The position numbers were made by a program, and so were the translations under genes. A stretch of DNA of 64,000 nucleotides, taken from positions 65,153,585 to 65,217,584 of the forward strand of contig CM067298.1 in NCBI GenBank assembly GCA_034231615.1, read 5' to 3'. Below the pieces are notes generated by a model. It was not told where the DNA came from. It saw nothing but the letters and a program-made list of their open reading frames with translations, and ran no database searches. The DNA is from Meghimatium bilineatum. Taxonomy: Eukaryota > Mollusca > Gastropoda > Stylommatophora > Philomycidae. This document shows positions 37,801-52,800 of this stretch, piece by piece; the stretch's first letter is position 1, and every line of letters starts with the position of its first letter.

Positions 37801-40800
37801 CTGCTATGCATGTCACTCTCTTACATACAAATAGCATGATAGATAATAGGCTAACTGTACTTTGTACAGTTTGAACCGCCGAAGATGGATGTGTCGGGCC
37901 ATTGGCGCAAATAAAACGGCGACACAACGCATTTCCATTCTCTGGACTACATCCTTCTGGAAATCTAATAGGACCATAGTCCTGCTACAAGAGATATCCA
38001 GTGGGAGTTTGAGAATGAACGCTGAAGAAGAAGAAGTACAGTTTGACATCAATATTTTTGTTTTGTTTCTTCATGTTTCAAAATCTTTACATAATCACCA
38101 AAGGATCACCCCTGGCAATTTTTCATTCATCTATTGTTATTTCTGTCTATCAATAATGCGCAAAACATATTCAACACAAGTGATCTGTCATTTACCAGAT
38201 ATGCTTGGTGCATCTTTACTTGGGAATGTTTTGTGGTGAGCAAAACATATCCATGTCATTAAAGGTTTAATATTTGTATGGTCCTGTGTGTTTTTTTTAT
38301 TGTTTATGTTTCTTGGGTTGGACTATAACGTGGACAAATTTTCTTGTTATTTTGTTTATTTCTAGTAATTTATTTTTAGCATTGTTTGTTAGGATTTAAT
38401 AGTAACCTTTGTACTTTGTGTAGTATATATCACTTAGGGCCTATTCATTTGGCTACTGCTGCACTCTCTATTTTGTTGGACATCCTCTGAAATTTTAGTT
38501 ATTTATATTCATAGACTACAGCACAGCCTTTGACAGAGTCCAACATAAAAAATTAATTGAATGTAGGCCCTAATCAAGAAATAGGCATAGATGCGAAAGA
38601 AATCAGACTTAACAATAACTGCATCAATAAGGTGTGAAAACAGCTACTAACTGTACATAGAAATAAGAAGATGGGAATGACTAGTTTTTTCACCAGTCTA
38701 TTTAATTTCTACACAGATAACATTTTAAACATATAGAAGGAATACCATGACTCAAGATTAGTGGGAAAAAATTCTTCAATAAGAGATGACACTGTCCTTT
38801 TAGCAGAAAGTGAACAGGACTTACACAGATTAATTGGGGAGATGATCAAGTCACTTAATCAAATAATATGGACTGGGTATAAACATCAAAACAAAATAAA
38901 AACAATGGTAAACAGAAAAATCACAGAACAGGAGAATACAATTGGCTAAAATTACTTTCACCAACATGTGCAAAATATTGACATCTAAAGAAATTACAAA
39001 ATGAAACTGAGAATTATAAAATGCTACACCTAATATATGTTAATGTATAGCTCAGAGACATGGACAATGAACAAACAACTAGAAAGCCTTTGTGATGTGG
39101 ATAGAGGCATACATAAAAGAATAGAGTAAACTTAATGAAAAGTACACTTTGTATGAAAAAATAACTTTTCATGTTGTTCATTGAGACCAAGTGACAGAAG
39201 ACAAATGTAAAAAAATCAAGACAAGATAAGGAAATAGACATCAAAGAAATATAATATTTTGGACATAAAAGACATTACACCTTGTTGAAGACCTTACTTG
39301 ACGGTAGTCAAGGGGAGGTGAGTGAGAGCCTTTGTAGGAGGAGATACAAATGGGAAACATCACAAGATGGATGAGATCCAGTCTAGCAGAGTGCACCACG
39401 AAAGCAAGAGACAGAGGATTTTGAAGGTCTATGTGGTCAACTTTCATTACAGATATGGCACTTGATGATGATATTTAGCTAAAAAATAAATGTTTTCAGC
39501 AATGATTGCAAAGATTTTGGCCTTTAATTAATATTGATGTATGATCTTGTAAGACCCCATCATAATCATCCAAGTTAAGATTGAATTATGGGTGCATGTT
39601 TAGTACACGAAGTGGGACATTCCACTGTAGTAATACCCTAGAATCATCACTTCCTGCCCAAAGCATAGCATAGGCTACACTTCAGTGCCAACTAGCCCAT
39701 CATTTTTCTGTCAGATCTGTTGAACCGTGTCTGCATTTGTGGTATTCATAGCATTCCCCACCACCTAGAAGTCTACCACAAAAGGACAAAGGTGCAATAT
39801 CCGCTGACCTGCATATCTTCCTCATTTCTTAAGACCAGGTGATAGAGGAAAAATGTCAGAAATGAAGACAAGACATGCATTGAAAATGATGATTTTCACA
39901 GGTGAGAGGTATTCAGTCCATCTCCCAACTTGTTTTAGTCATTTCCTATGAGATGATGCCTTTGAGATGTGGGTATAGGCCTATAGAAGAATAAGGAGAA
40001 TATCATGGAAAGAGAAGAAAACAAATAAAGAGGTGCTAAAGACACTTAATATGAAGAAAGAACTAATAAGAAAAATAAAGATCAGGCAAATAAAATATTT
40101 TTGACACATTAAAAGACATGACACTTTATTGAAGACCTTACTTGAGGGTAAAGTCAAAGGGAGGCGAGCAAGAGGTAGGCAGAGATACAAGTGGAAGAGT
40201 AACATCACACGATGGACAAGTTACAGTCTAGCAGAGTGCACCACCAAGACAAGAGACAGGGGATGTTGGAGATCGGTTGCAGCCAACCTTCGTTGCGGAG
40301 ATGGCACTTGATGATGATGATGATGACATGATGGTAGCTTAGTTGGTAGAGAGCTTGCTTGCTATCACCAGGATAAAGCGTGTATGGTTCGAAACCATGT
40401 CCAGATACACAAAAATCTGGGTTGTGATTTCTCACTTGATGCGACCACTCCTCCAGTCAACTCAGCTGTAAATGAGAACCTCACACATGCATTAGGGAGG
40501 TAAAGACAGCTAGAAATGAAACTGGTCACCCCATCTAATAGTTGCTGCGGCTTAGTTCATTCAGTTATCTTCATCCCTGATGGCAGATTGCTGCCATGGG
40601 ACCTACCTATAGGCTTACATGTATAATATTCCTTGAAAGAAGATAATCGCCAAAGACAGATGTGTCAGACCATTGGCACAGCTAAAACGGCGACACAACG
40701 CATTTCCATTCTGTGGACTACATCGTACCGCATATTTAGTAGGAGCAATGTCCTGCTACAACAGAGATCCAGCGGGAGTTTGAGAATGAACTCTGAAGAA

Positions 40801-43800
40801 GAAGAAGAAAGAAAACAGGTGGTCCTACTCTGTGCGACCTGAATTAGAAGATCAGATCCAGGTTGCCACATGAGCATCAGAAATAGATAGAATATATAGG
40901 CCAGAATAGTTTTATAATTCTATGTTGGGCCTGCTTCATTTCTTAGTGGCTAATATTTGTTTTAATCACCTCAGGACCTCAAAACAGGCAGCAGTGTACA
41001 TCATGATGACTGATGGCCATATTCCTGCTCATACAATTGGTAAGAATATCAAAAACATTTCATAGTAAAATATTTGCCAGATTTTTATTGATCTACAGGT
41101 AATTTTAAGTTTTGTTATGATGAAAATACAGAGCAAATAGAACTAGGCCTATATCATTTTGTGACAGAATATTATTTCAAATAATGTTCTGTCACACAAT
41201 AGTAGGTCTATATGCCTATTTTTGTCATGGAAAAAGAAGAAAATGAACAGAGAAGACCTGACAAAACTGCATATTAAAATCTATATCTTTGAAATAATTA
41301 AAGACATGACATCTTGTTAAAGACTTTACTTGAGGAAAGAATTGAGGAGAGGGAAGCAAGAGGTAGGAAATATACAAGTGGGAGGGAAATATGGTAGGCA
41401 TGATACAGTCTAGCAGAGTGCATCTCCACAGCAAAAGACAGAAGATCTCTTGCAGCCAATATTCATAGATGGCACTTGATGATGATTTTAAGAGTTGGAT
41501 AAGCTCAGTTGCTAGTATGCAGGTTTGAGGGTCGAAAAGTTCTAGATTTCAGTCACCACAATATAGGCCCTACACATGCATACCTGAAATGCACAGTTGG
41601 GAAGATTAATAATACAAGGACTGTCCCATTCACTTAAGATAAGCCTGAGGGTTAGGTTTATAATACTGTGAGGTAGAATACATTTTTCCAATTTCTTAAC
41701 TCTAAAGCAATCACAGATAGGCTATATCTATCAGCTATTTGAAGAAGCTATATGTGAACAATAACCAATATAGGGCCTATCAGTTTTGGTTTCAATTAAC
41801 CATATTTTGATTAGTTTAGGACTAGGCCTCCTATAGACCTACTTTGTGGTTCATTAATACAGAATTTTATGTTAAACCAATTCTTGGGGTGCAAAGGAAA
41901 CGCATTGCTCTAGGCGGACCCAGGGTTAGCAGATAACCAAGATCCCATATGTACCTCCGCGCGGTGCACCCTGGAAACAGAAATACAGCAACTCGAACTG
42001 ATTCTGGCCAAATCATTTGGGGATCGTGTCCGAGAATGTGGAGGTAGCAGATGGAAAGAGATTTGACTGCACAAGAGACAGACAATATCTCCGACACCAC
42101 CAGCATCACCACATATAGCGACACTGTCGACATACAGTGAAGCTAGTCAGTCCAGTCCGAACATTGGAGGGGTGGCCAATGTAAAATGCACGTGAAGGTA
42201 GATGCATGGCGAGAGACAAATCGATTTCATACAGAGTACAATGAAACAATGAAAGGGCAGACCAGCGCTAGAGGGCAGCGCGAACTGCAAATAGAAAGTG
42301 AAAAGTCCCTAGGAAAGGGGAACTACAAGCTCCGTCAGCTCGAGGCGAGCTTCTAGTTACCTGTGTTCCTTACAGGCAGAGACCAAGACCCATCCATTGG
42401 CGTTTGGTAAAGCAAGAAGACCTAACCCAACTCTTATGTCGAGCCTTCCTAAACTGGAAATATGCTCGCGAAGAGAAAGGGTTCTGTACCCGATGGGCTT
42501 AGGCAAGAAAGGGACAACGATGGTAGTCCTGGCCCAACTCTACTGTAAAGGTTTCCTATAACGGAAGTACACTTACAAAGAGAAAGGGTTCCGTACCCAA
42601 TGGGCTCAGGTGCTATTGGGACAAGGACGCTCAGATCGAGAACTCCTTGCTCTCAAACGCGTGGTGTGAGACTCGACCGTGGACAAGGGGTACACGATGT
42701 CGGTGAACGACACCTCGGCTAAGAGGGCGAAAGAGCCAGGGTCCAACTCCTCTGTTGAGTTCTTCCCCTTAAGGAACCAGGCTCATGGATGAGAAACGGT
42801 TCAGTACCCAATGGGCACAGGCACAGCACGTCCAATTACACGAGGCAAGTTCATAGACAGTGGAACACCTCGTGCGAGTCAGATGAGAGCAAAAATCGTC
42901 TGGGCGAAGAGTCGCCACTACACGTGCCTGGAGACAGATATAGAGGCTATCACAGGCTAAGGGTAGCCCACCCGAATTGTCAAGGCATGCCGAAATCGGA
43001 TGTGCTAGGCCTACACGGCGCATAACGGTGGCTAACGTAATCATGCTCCCGGCGGAAATCGCACGGATATCCGTGATGGTTACAATGGAGCGAACGCAAA
43101 ACAAACAAACAAACAAACCAATTCTTTACTGCTACATGTGAGAATACTTCTATGTTTACTAAAAACAAATGTCTTTTGTTTCTAAAAGCTGACTGTTTTC
43201 ACTTTAACATCTGTAGTATATTTCTGACTGAGACATATTGACAAGTGCAACTGCTTCTGGATACAGCATGGAACAAACTACCTGTATTGTTCTTATTCAT
43301 AGCTGTTCAGAGACAGAAGATTGCAATAGCAAGTATAGGCTACTAATAGTTGTAATCTTCTCAAGGACAAATATTAAAGAGGTTTGAATTAGGGTTAGTA
43401 TTTTTGATACATGTGGCCTATAAGTACACCACTTAACACCACTGTCAACACCACTTAAACATCAAAGAGCAGTGATCACATAACAATAAGCGTTTAAGAA
43501 AATAGAATGACTAAGTTCATTTCAAATTGGTCAAAGTAATAACATAAATCTGTATGTGGAGATATTTTACTCAATAGACACAAATCAATATGTAGTAAGT
43601 GAACAAAGTTTGTAGATAATGAAAATGTGGTGATGTAGGTCTATATTTATTAATATATTTTTTTGCTGTGATTTCTAGAGAGATAATATGGCTCATCTTT
43701 TGGAAAGTTGTCTTGATCTTCACCATAGAATGCTTCATCTTTCTTATAGACATTGCTAAGAAAGTCTTCACTGAAGGAGATTGTAAAAATATTGTAGTAT

Positions 43801-46800
43801 TTCATCCAATCACAAAAATTTTAAAGTCTTTCATCGTGACTACTTATCAGTTCTGGTGCAAATAACATCGTTATTTCAATTGTCTCATGCGTTCAGAAAA
43901 GAAGTGAGAAATTATCATAGAAAAAAACAAACATTCAAATCATCATCATGTGACATATTCTCTCCAGAACGTTGTCTCCCAATGAACTCCCTGAACCCTT
44001 CTCTGTCTTTGGTCATGAGGCTTGCATTTTCTGACATATTCATGTTATTTTAATGTGTTCACCCCATTGTCTTTTTGGTCTGTCCTTTCTCTTCCTCCCA
44101 AGTACTCTGCCCTCCATAAACATTTATGTCAAAACACTTGTGGTTTTCCTTTTGCTATTGTGTTTAATAACCAACATTCTGCCACCTTCAGTGTGTTTAT
44201 AATACCAGAGTTTCTCCTTTTTTCCTTCCATGAGATTCTAAGTATCTATGCAGCATTGCATCTCAAAGACTTTGATCTTCTTTGCTACTGTTTTACTTAG
44301 AGTCCATATTTCACAACCGTATATTGCAACTGGAAAAATAACAGTTCTTCAAATCATCACAGAACTTTTATTTATACAAAGAAACATTTGAAATGTTTTA
44401 AATACTATAAATTACTGTGATTTAGCGGTCTTTACCTATACACGAGTACAAGATAATTTTTTATAAATAACGTCAAATCCCATTAGCAGAGCAAAAAAAA
44501 AAACTATAAAAAAACCTAAACCAAAATATAGTCTCAAAAGAGTTATGCTTTCTAAATAATTCATTTATTTTAGTAACACGGTCAATTTAATTCCTAGTAT
44601 ATTGGGATCACCTTCACAGTTAAGTGGTGCATGCCTTACAGATAGTCATTAGGACTATATGGTATAGGTCCTAATATACAATATAATCACAAAATTCAAG
44701 AGAGAAATAGAGAGTGAAAGCTCCTATCTTCATAAAGATTGTAAAGACAAAGATAGAATAATAGAGTAAATTTGGGATAGATTTGGGAGGCTAATGGTAC
44801 AGAGAACATTTCACATTCCAAACATACCATTTTTGAAACAGTCACAAGTAATTTGGAAACTAAATCATTCAGAAAGTATGGTACCTTATTGATTGTAGAG
44901 TTAGACCACTCTTGTTTGGAAAATCAGTACAATGAAAATACTTGTAGACCAAATGCAATGTCCTGGAAAAAATTCAACGAACAGCTTATAAACAATAGGA
45001 CCTACTTATTACATACTACTTGTATAGGGCCTTATGCATTTTAAAACTAATGCTTCAGTTTGAAATTTATAGCAGAGTTTTATAAAAATATTAACTTAGG
45101 CCTATAAGTAGTAGGGCCTATGTTTTCATCATGCTATTCCTCTTTGCTTCTTTAGAATATTTTGAATCAGCCTGTGAGTTTGAAGAGGACATTGAGATTG
45201 TTCCATTTGCTTACAGAACACATGCTCATAGTCTAGGTAAGTTTGATCTGTTTGAAGCATAATTATTTGTATTTGTGGGCTATCAATGCATAGTTATTTA
45301 CTACTTCTAAATCCTGTAGTTGGATTTACTTCCTTTCAATTGATCCACAAAGTATGTTTGCATTAAATGATTCATCATTCATTTCCTAAATGGCTATTCA
45401 TAGAATCATATAGGCTATGTGAAGCCTAAAAAAGCTTCCTTGCAATCCTTAACAGGAAAATACACAGTCATGATGGAAGTTATTTAGGCTATGTTGCTAT
45501 AGTTGAGTCGATGTATTTTATGTGCACCACTAGCTAAACCTTTTGCCCACTGAAATAACAATTGATAATCACACACAGAGAATACAGAACAAAGCTCTTA
45601 AACTTGTACGTAAGAAATAAAGTAGAGATGTGTGCAGGTGTTCAGGAGCTATTGCTTTCAATAGTGAAATGACGAAAACTAGCATGGTTCGGACATGTAT
45701 GCAGGCACGATTCCTTGTTAAAAACAATACTGCAGGGAACTGTCAAGGGTGGAAGAAGCAGAGGAGGACAAATAAAGACATGGACAGACAACATCAAGGA
45801 ATGGACAGTGCAAGATATTTCCACACTCATCCGCATCGCTGAGGATAGAAATTTGCTGGAGGACTCTGTGTGCTGAAGCATCCAGTGTGGTACCCCTACG
45901 ACCCTGAAGAGTTATGGGTTTATTGATTGATTGATTGATGTGCAATAGGTCTATCATACGTCAATAAGACGTATGTGCTGTAACAGAGTGGAGGAGCAGT
46001 TATAGCATGGTGTGTCTCACAAGTGGTATTTAGGCGCATTAGGTATGATGGTTAGGTTCAGGGATATGTTCTTTATTTTTTATTAGGAACAAGCATCACA
46101 GCACTGGGGGCATTCCCCATATAGGGCCTATGCTCTCTTTGCCGTTCCATCAGCCATTTAAAAATGTATAAGCTCAGTGTCCCTGTCAGTTGCTGATTAC
46201 GCATTCTTCTTATCTTTCTGGAGAGGGAGCACTTTCTCCCATCGCCTCTAGTCACTTCCACTTCTAACTTTCTCTGAATATGTACATTGTCTTGTTAGAC
46301 TTCCTCCCCATCTTCTCGTAGGGTATCCATGACTGCTCTAATCAATTCGATCCTGTTTCTTTTCGTCTTGAGGCCGTTCACCAAGGCTTTACCAGCAAAC
46401 ACATTGGCTCTTTCGTTTCCCCTGATTTCATCATGACCTGAGCAGTAGATCCATGTAATGCTCTGCGCATTATTGAGAAGAGAGACACATTCAGTTCTGA
46501 TCATACACTTTTCTATCTTGCACAGCATACTTTGAAAGTCCAATAGAATCACGGAGTCTGTTGGTGGTTGCGTCGCCAGCCAAAAAGTCTGTTGTTACCA
46601 CTTTTATTTCCATTCTCATACTCGATGTTGTAGTGGGGTACGCACCTGACTTCTCAGCTAGTTTCTTGCCATTTTGGTAGGCTACGAAACCCCAACCACA
46701 ACTGTTTGTTTCTTATGTTACTAAGTCATCTGTGTCAATTATCGTATCGTCTGGCTTTGAGTACTGCAGTATGAGTTCTTAAATCATTCCTTCTGTTCTG

Positions 46801-49800
46801 TTGGCAGCCCATTCGCGGCACTCTCTTCCCATCTGTATCATAACTGTTGTCAATAACTTTCTCTCTTTACCAAATGTCGCCCATTCACAGCCTCTTCCCA
46901 CTTCCTCCAGCTCACAAATTCTGAGTAGGGTATCTTCTGCTTCTGCCATCCAGGACCTTCCTCTCTTGATACATCTTCATTTTGTGTTGTCTAGAGATTG
47001 ATGTAAGAGGTGATGATCAATATTGGTGACCTTGAAGTATTCTTTAACCTAAACTATTTTATTTCTTGATTTGTTGCTCATATATAGGGATAGGTTCATT
47101 GGTGTTTTATCACCAAGAAATGAGCAATATCTCTTGATTCCTTCATGGAATGGGAAAGTATCTTAAGAGCAATTTTTGAGCTAAAACATAATTCTGTCCA
47201 GACTCTGGTTTGGTCATTTTCCATATATTTCAAAGGTTCAATACCAGGTTATGATGTCTTGATTACATTTCTAGATGGCGAAATAAGAGTACAACAGTCT
47301 ACATATTTTTAGCCATGTGTTTTCTTATCTCACAGAAGACTGTCAGAAGTCCTTCAGTAATAGTTCTACATCTCATTCTTTCCTATGTTTCTGTTAGTAG
47401 GTTTGCAAATGTGATTATTTTTCTTCTTCTTCTGTGTTCAGTCTCTGATAAAGAACAAGAAATGTGTATAATTTCTGCCAAGGATTGGGAAGTACATTGT
47501 ACTTCTGGTTTCCAAGTGGTTCTGCATTATTTTGCATCTTTTGGTCAAGCATATTCATTTTTGGCATGCTTTTTAATTCAAATGAGCTTCCCTAGACTGT
47601 TACAGCCTTCTATCTGTCACAAGGCAAACAAGTAAGTATCTGCTCTACACTCTGACAGTTTATCACCGACTATGCCCTTGGAATTTACAAGATAAAAACT
47701 TATCCCTGGATGGCAGTTTCTGAATAGATAGTCAACAGGGATTATGACTTGGGTCAACTACATCTATCTCATATGTGATGTTCTGCTGTTAGTGAACTTA
47801 TTTTCTGTAATTAAGACACTATTGCCCCCTATGTCCTCAGTTACTGGCTTTTGTCTTGACTGCAAGTTTCTTTCAGTAAAGGTAATTTTTCAAACAGTAA
47901 TGTTAAACTAGAGTTTATTCATTCTCTTAGCCAAGATTTTGTTTACCAATATCGTGAATACCTAGTCCAAGTTTGAGCTTCTACCAAGATTTTCTTTGTA
48001 CCTGGATAGTATGGTATCTTACCTTTACCATTCCATATAACTTGTTGCCAGAAAACAGCTTGTTCTCGAGCATAAACATTGCTTTCGGTTATGAAATTCT
48101 CACTTAAATTCTCACTTATGGTGCTGATCTTTAGTGCTGTGCTACCTTTGTGTGTACTCAACCAATGAATTATACTTCTCTATGGGTATTCTTGCCAGAG
48201 TGAGGTTTCAGACATGCCAACCAGAACTCCAGGACAGCTATTGTTTTTTATATGTGATGGGCCGAGGTTCTATTAATAGATATTGTCTGTCCAGTGCAAA
48301 CAGTTCTTATTCCATGTCAGTCTGCACTGCCCAGACACGATCCATAAAGTATTAGCCAAATTTCTTTGCACAAGCTTTATAACAATCTGTTTTCAGGATC
48401 ACAATGAGCAGGTGCATTTAGGATCTTGGTTATATGCTAATCCTAGAATTGCACAAGAGCAATGCATATCCCTTTGCACCCCACAAACGTTTTAGAAATT
48501 CAAAAATATTCAATTTTAAAACTGCCCATCTGTCTAAGCTATCAAATGTCATGTCACTGCCAAAAGTTCAATGCACAGCAAAGAATTCAGTTCTAAACTT
48601 GTTATATTATTATGGGTATTATAGCTAGTTGGACTGTACACAGTCTTTTCTGTTGAAAACAAACACAACCTTTAGGCCTATTCTGTAGCTATTTGTGTAA
48701 GATATTTTTTAATCTTTCTAGGTTAATCCTATTTAGTATTATTTCTGAAACTGATAATCTCCTGTGATTTGTATAATCATAGTTTTTTTTTTGTCCCTTT
48801 TTGTATTTAGTTTGACACATTATCATTCTTTTAAATTTCTTGATATTTTTTTATCTCTCCCATAATTTTGCACAGTAGTTTGGAAATAATTGGAGATAAC
48901 TGTGGCAGGATTACTTGAACTTCCACCTCTTCTACATTATAATGTTGTGTCCTAAAAAAATTGGCTTGCATCTCTGGGAAAGAATCATGCTTCACTTTGA
49001 AGAGAATTTAATCCACAATCCACCAATTAATGAACTAATATTCTTCCATTTTCTTTTTTTTTTCACTTGGAATGTGCTTATGTTTGAAGTTTTGTCTCTT
49101 CTATAAACTTGATTGTTTCTTGTAACTTACAGAGGTCCATAGAGTTTTTCTTCCAGTTTTGTTTCTCTGGGCCAGTGTGTTTGCCACAGCATTTCATATT
49201 CTGGGCATTCCTGAAGAATATTCTCTGCTGAGGTGCTTGTCCACTTACACATCACTGTGTTGTCAATTTTGAACTTTGTTTAACCTACATGTGGCTGCAG
49301 AGTTGATTGTGTCCTATTCTAGGGCACATAATGATTACTTATTCTGGTGTGTTCGTAATTTCATCATCATCTTGTGTTGATTTTGGCTTTCTAATTGCTT
49401 TGATAATCTGTTTTTTAAATTGTATGTTAATGGTACATCTGGTTGATCTTCAGCAATAGCCAACTTAGTCAAATGTTCTGCTTTCTCAATGATATTCCAC
49501 AGTGTGATAGTATCCACTGTATAGCTACTTTATTATGATTGCTTCTTTGTTCAATAGTATTTGCAAGTCTGTTAGTTTTCTGGACTAGAGAACTTGAAAT
49601 ACTGATCTTGCATGTCAGGAATACTGCAGGCTGTGGACTGAGATTGGCACTAAGCATAATTTCTGCGTCATAATTATGACATAATTTCCCAGTTTGTACT
49701 TTGACTGCATCCCTAATATTGTTTAGTTGCTCTACATATATTCCAACTGTTATAGTTTTCACTGCATTCTCTGCTGACCATTCTGTATATACTCTGATCC

Positions 49801-52800
49801 TTATGTCTTGTAGAAATTCATTATCCAGGAAACTGAGAATAAATCTCTTATGTTGTACACTATTCTGTTTATTCCAACAAAGGCTGAAAACTAAGATTGG
49901 CCAGGCCCACCTATAATCGAGAAAGACCACAAGTTCTGAAGATGGAGGCAAACAGCCATGAGGCGCACCAGAGTAATCAGGATGTCACGCACCAACCCAC
50001 AAAATGAGAATATATTTTACCAATATTATGATTATCAGGTAGCATATCCAGGACAGGAGTAGCATTCATCACAGGCTTTCAAAACTTCTGCAAATCTTGA
50101 GCTACTTTTTGCATTACTATCATGTTATAAAGGTCTTGAATATTTTGTGTCCATCTCCTTGAAAATGGTCTATCTTGAATATCACATTTTTATATTAAAC
50201 ACTGTCCACAACTCAGTTGGATACACTAAACACAAATCTGGAGCTTGTAATATATAAACTGAAACATTTTAATCTTGCGTTGTTATACTCACAGGACGTG
50301 TCATCTCGGGTTACCGCATTCGTGATGGTCAATGGTCTGAGATTGGCCGGAAAGATCCAAGACTACCAGAGGTAAATGAGCTGTTTATTTAGTCATAAAA
50401 AGTAGACAATGAATCAATTGATAAAAAGATATACTAACTCCTTCATGTGTACATAAAAGATGCATAATATTGCTGCCTTTTTATTGAATATATTAATTAG
50501 AACAAATGATATTGTCTGATTATCAATATCATCTTTGGGCTATGTGTAGGCATATATATATATATATATAGGCATATATGATGCCACTGACATCGTCTTT
50601 CAGAAGATTTGTTTTTTTTTAAATGTCATACTATATTTTTCCCATTAGGGAGTTTCTGAGAGTATTCAAGTGTTTTGTCTGATAAAGGCCATATGCCCTT
50701 AATGTCACCATGTCTTATTCAGGGCACGTTTTTTTCATTAACATTCTGACAGAGAAAACCCAGCCCTTACTAGGAATCAAACTCAGGACCGCATTTAATT
50801 TAAATATTTTTTAAATTAAAAAAAAAAGGCATTTGGTGTTAAAAATTGATGTTTTTATAAGAATACGTAGGCCCATATGAACTTTTTTAAATTTATATTT
50901 ATGTAAAAAATAAATTGACAAGCTATACTAGATGTTATTTCCGTTGTTTCCCAAGTTTTGGATTTCCATGGTCAACATTTGTTTCAACAAGACTAGCAAT
51001 ATTCAAATTTATTCTTTCTCAACAGATGTTCTACAATACCAGTAACCCTGGCATGACAATCAGACGTGGTGATATTTTGGTAAGTGTTTATATATACTCA
51101 TGAATATAATATGACAATAATAATAAGACACATAGCCCATCAAGTCCTGCTTCTTCTTCTTATGCGTTCATCCTCAAGCCCTTGCATATTAGCAGGATGT
51201 AGTCTGGAGAATGGAATGTGATAGGCCTATGTCATGGTTAACATCATAGCTGTGATATTTGCACCTTTCAGCCTGACTCATCTGACTTCAGCATGACTTC
51301 TGGGTCACTTGGACCTCTATGGAATGGGAGAGCTAATTCACCCCCCCCCCCCCAAACCTTCTTAGTCACCTTTCACCATGTGCATGATAAGTCACAATAA
51401 CAGTGCCACCAATTTTTGCTCCATTTTCGGATCCCCACACCACACGGGTTGGCCCATGACCATCTACAGATATAGAAGACCTAACCGCTAAATGTAAACA
51501 GTCGTTATTCGGTATGGTTTTGATTATTGTCATATTTTCCATTGGTTACTATTTATATAATTGTAGTAGCCTTGGCTATTTTTGGCATGTGATTCCAAGT
51601 ATATAAATATCGGCCATCGAAAATCATGGGAATAATCAAGAAAAGTAATGAATTGAGGCCTTGTTAATTTTGTTAGGAGGCCTGTAGTACTCCATCAAAA
51701 GCCATGGCTGATCACTGATCTATAACACATAGCACAGTCCACATCACACGGGTTAACCACTGATCTAAACCATATTGCACAGTCATTGTTTTCTTTTTGT
51801 TTTTTCTCACATGTCCTAATGTTGAATCTGAGCACCAATCTTACTTGCATGAACTGTCCTCAAGAGATAGAAATAGGGCTCTGTTTACTGGTAGAAAACT
51901 CAAAAACTTTTGTGTCTTAGATAGTCACTTTGACTAAACATAATGCTTCATAAATAACATTTAATTTAGTCATAGTAAATACAGAATTTGCCACTTTATA
52001 GAAGGTGGTTTTACATTTGCAGTCAATTGGAGATAATAAAAACAATTGTCAACAGATTTGTTTTAGCAATTATTATGTGAAAATAAAGTTAAGAAATCTA
52101 CTAATGCTACTAATATATATATATCCACACATACACTTAATATATTTCAAATGTTTCACATAAAATATGAACAACTGATATACTCAAATAACCACTCTAC
52201 TTGTATTAAACTTGCTTGTAGACTAAGAAATAACTTAGAGCAAAATTTACAACAGTTTAAACTTAAGAGACACCATGTTCAAATGATATTTTTAATAGAC
52301 AGGAAGTTCTGCACTGAATAGTTGCTGCACTTGTTGCTATGTAGTGCAGATTGCTGTTTCATTTCCTGGGGCAACTTTCACTGTCAACAATGATTTCGCA
52401 TGTGAATCCCTTAACGATTTTTACTCTATCATTTATACACAGGGACAGGAAATATATAGGTGAAAGTGGCAAAAGACTAAGTGACTATTTCTTCCGACAT
52501 GTTCATGTCATTAACTACAGAACACATATGCCCTTCTCCTGTCACTATACATTTCAGTGGCACTGTTTGTTGTGGCGTCTATAATATTTAGACTGACGAT
52601 AAAGCTAGATACAGCCTTGAAAATCATTACATATTGCAGTTTGGTACCCTCTGGCCATTTGAATACCACACATTCTTTTCTTTAGTATTGGGGGGGGGGG
52701 GCTTTGTTGTGTTGTCATTCATGTTGTTTTCAAGCATATTTGTTTTATTTCGTTCTTTTTCCCATATTATTTAATGTGTCTCTCTATGGTAGTGGATGTG

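Larger units (their letters stand above)
36888..40974 (+). other. PHM intron 6
   Basis: 4.1-kb intron with a foldback arm, the donor copy of the duplicated block, a + strand LINE remnant, a second LINE 3' end, a SINE and another GAA-tailed copy. Confidence 0.85.
41040..45155 (+). other. PHM intron 7
   Basis: 4.1-kb intron with a LINE 3' end, a weak tRNA-like repeat, the inverted complete copy of the 12-bp-TSD element and a decayed LINE. 43130-43950 and 44360-45150 hold nothing recognised. Confidence 0.85.
45237..50294 (+). other. PHM intron 8
   Basis: 5.1-kb intron with four LINE-derived pieces, mostly antisense. 45245-45640 holds no recognised feature. Confidence 0.85.

Noticed and set aside
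37696-38040. LTR pair formed by 33866-34097 and 37696-37927
   Set aside because: Identical direct repeats 3.8 kb apart suggest LTRs, but a PHM exon lies between them, there are no TG...CA ends or primer site, and part of the repeat is a GAA-tailed retroposon.
40330-40410. tRNA gene
   Set aside because: Good A and B boxes, but no matching acceptor stem; the body continues as a SINE.
43955-44300. Host exon on the + strand (92-residue frame)
   Set aside because: The sequence reads better as a reversed, decayed LINE and recurs in part at 63160.
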